From assembly GCA_016763955.1 (NCBI GenBank), contig JAESSU010000311.1:1-7440 (forward strand): DNA of 7,440 nucleotides. The letters are read 5' to 3'. This DNA is from Phycisphaeraceae bacterium. Its GTDB lineage: Bacteria; Planctomycetota; Phycisphaerae; Phycisphaerales; Phycisphaeraceae. The translations under genes and the position numbers were made by a program. The notes beneath the pieces are model-generated. The model made no database searches and was not told the origin of the DNA. It saw nothing but the letters and a program-made list of their open reading frames with translations. This document shows, in pieces, positions 5,878 through 7,440 of the stretch (the first letter of the stretch is position 1; every line of letters starts with the position of its first letter).

Positions 5878-7440
5878 ATTTTACTCGCATTAAAACGATC
5901 TATTGCAAAGAACTTGTGGACCTGCTGCGCGATCGGCGGACGGTGATTGCGACCATCATCGTGCCAGTGGTGTTGTACCCGATGCTGATGCTTTTTTCAG
6001 TTCAAGCAGCCAGCGTGCAGACAGGCAGAGTTTCAACAGAGCAAGTCGTCGTTGGGGTCAGCAGTGAGGATGATAAAAACACGCTGATGCGTTTGCTTGC
6101 TAGTGAGCAGGCCCCCGAAAAACTTCAAAACACGATTGATGATCAAGAGGCTGAGGTTGAAGATTTTGTTCCCTTGATTCAGAGTGTGCATTGGGTCGTG
6201 ACGGATGACTTGCAAGAGGCGGTGCAAAGTCATCAGGTGGCATGCGGGGTTCAAATCACCCAAATAAAAAATCCTGACGACCCCTTGCTTGAGCAGATTG
6301 CTTTTGAGTTATTGGTTCAGACGGATCAGATTCGTTCGCGGATTGCTTCCCGGCGCTTTGAGTCTGCGTTTAGGCGCATTGGCAATGCCCGCGTGAATCA
6401 GAGACTTGAATCCTTGAGTGTGAAGCGTGATGTGATCGATCCCTTTTTCTTTACCGAAATTAATCTCACCACGTCTGGCTCACTGTTGGGATTGATCTTG
6501 CCTTTGTTATTGGTATTAATCACGCTCACTAGTGCGATTTATCCAGCGATTGACTTAACCGCTGGCGAGCATGAGCGAGGCACGTTGGAGACTTTGATGG
6601 TCTGCCCCGTGCCGGTGAGTGAACTGGTTGCCGGTAAATTTTTAACTGTGGTGACGATTGCTCTGTTAGGTGCAACGTTAAATTTAGCGAGTGTGGCTGC
6701 GACGGTATACTTTGGCGGTCTTACGGATTTGCTGGGCGCGATGGATCAGAATGCCAGTGATTTGCCTTTGGCAGCGATTCCTATTGTGCTTCTTGCGTTG
6801 ATTCCTTTTGCGGTATTAACGTCAGCAATTTTAGTTGCAGTGTGCGGTTTTACGCGGTCTTTTAAGGAAGCACAGAACTACGTCACGCCGGTGATTTTGG
6901 CGACTCTTTTGCCTGCCATGGTTGCGAATATGCCCGGGATGCAGTTGGAAGGGCCGATGCTGGTTTTGCCTGTGGGGAATATGGTTTTGCTGCTGCGTGA
7001 TTTACTTTCAGGGACTCATTTGCAGGGTTACCAAATTGTGATGGTCTTGTTGTCCACGAGTTTATATGCTGGCGGTGCGGTGGCTTTGGCGGCTCAGACA
7101 TTTGGGCGTGAGTCTGTTTTATTTTCCGATAATGCGTCGATGAAAAGTTTGTTGCAGCGACAGATGATTCGCCGCAAAGTCTTTCCCACCATGGGTCTGG
7201 CTTGTCTGTATGTTGCGATGTTATTCCCCGCGTGGTTTTACATTCAGAACATGCTTCAGCGGCAGCTAATAGGGGACATGGTTTCTGTACTGAGTTGGAT
7301 TGCTGTGCTGATGCCTGTGTTCTTTGCGATTTTACCTGCTGTGATGCTTTGGTATTTTAAGTGTCAGCTCAAACCTTCGTTGGGCTTAGAACGTGCCACG
7401 CCTCGGTATTGGATAAGTGGCTTGTTATTAGGTTTATCCA
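5874..7440 (+). CDS. NatB-like ABC-2 permease, probably fused to a CPBP intramembrane protease (3' truncated)
   Basis: The frame is open from the ATG overlapping the ATPase stop (ATGA) to the window edge: 522 codons with no stop. Residues 1-425 are a NatB-like permease. KELVDLLRDRRTV (12-24) leads into helix 1 (about 23-41). A large extracytoplasmic domain (about 43-200) follows, then helices near 204-223, 257-280, 302-326, 337-353 and 388-410. The family motifs GEHERGTLETLM (231-242) and FTRSFKEAQNYVTP (326-339) are present. Ordinary NatB proteins are about 400 residues and would end here. Instead two more helices follow (438-458, 472-495), then KPSLGLERATPRYW and GLLLGLS. That resembles the lead-in of CPBP (Abi/CAAX) proteases, but the EExxxR and HxxxH catalytic motifs would lie beyond the edge. 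It would form an exporter with the upstream ATPase. Substrate unknown; permease certain, fusion probable. Confidence 0.88.
   Translation, partial: MNFTRIKTIYCKELVDLLRDRRTVIATIIVPVVLYPMLMLFSVQAASVQTGRVSTEQVVVGVSSEDDKNTLMRLLASEQAPEKLQNTIDDQEAEVEDFVPLIQSVHWVVTDDLQEAVQSHQVACGVQITQIKNPDDPLLEQIAFELLVQTDQIRSRIASRRFESAFRRIGNARVNQRLESLSVKRDVIDPFFFTEINLTTSGSLLGLILPLLLVLITLTSAIYPAIDLTAGEHERGTLETLMVCPVPVSELVAGKFLTVVTIALLGATLNLASVAATVYFGGLTDLLGAMDQNASDLPLAAIPIVLLALIPFAVLTSAILVAVCGFTRSFKEAQNYVTPVILATLLPAMVANMPGMQLEGPMLVLPVGNMVLLLRDLLSGTHLQGYQIVMVLLSTSLYAGGAVALAAQTFGRESVLFSDNASMKSLLQRQMIRRKVFPTMGLACLYVAMLFPAWFYIQNMLQRQLIGDMVSVLSWIAVLMPVFFAILPAVMLWYFKCQLKPSLGLERATPRYWISGLLLGLS

Noticed and set aside
1..7440. 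CRISPR arrays, tRNA/rRNA genes, insertion sequences or attachment sites
   Set aside because: No spaced direct repeats, no tRNA-like cloverleaf, and no transposase or terminal inverted repeats were seen on either strand by eye.

Overview
The window suggests a Gram-negative bacterium of balanced base composition. The genes are tightly packed, all on the plus strand, with AGGAG-type Shine-Dalgarno sites. Cell-envelope signals include a lipoprotein signal peptide and a cleavable Sec signal peptide. The DUF2959-type lipoprotein and the probable NatB-CPBP fusion would fit a marine planctomycete (Phycisphaerae-like) or a marine gammaproteobacterium. This assignment is inference; nothing here fixes the taxon.

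Region 1 (1-3645) is the end of a glycan-assembly cluster with four glycosyltransferases in a row: a GT4 truncated by the left window edge, two GT2 enzymes, and another GT4. The last three are translationally coupled (TAA directly followed by ATG, then an ATGA overlap). The first two are separated by a 45-base gap holding a GC-rich palindrome with two mutually exclusive stems. The enzymes would successively add sugars to a capsule, exopolysaccharide or LPS repeat unit. Flippase, polymerase and export genes are not in the window.

Region 2 (3646-5121) begins with a plausible sigma-70 promoter having an extended -10 element. It is followed by a DUF2959-family lipoprotein and, 23 bases later, an exported cyclophilin-type peptidyl-prolyl isomerase. 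Both proteins would act in the periplasm or at the outer membrane.

Region 3 (5122-7440) is an ABC exporter of the NatA/NatB type. The ATPase gene is complete in length and motifs but has an in-frame TGA at codon 95, where relatives usually carry a charged residue, often Arg; a single CGA to TGA change would explain it. The permease overlaps the ATPase by ATGA and stays open to the right edge. After a full NatB-like permease (about 425 residues) it continues into two further membrane segments and a linker resembling the start of a CPBP (CAAX-like) intramembrane protease, so it is probably a permease-protease fusion. The most notable observations are the interrupted ATPase, the probable fusion, and the palindrome at 597-624.
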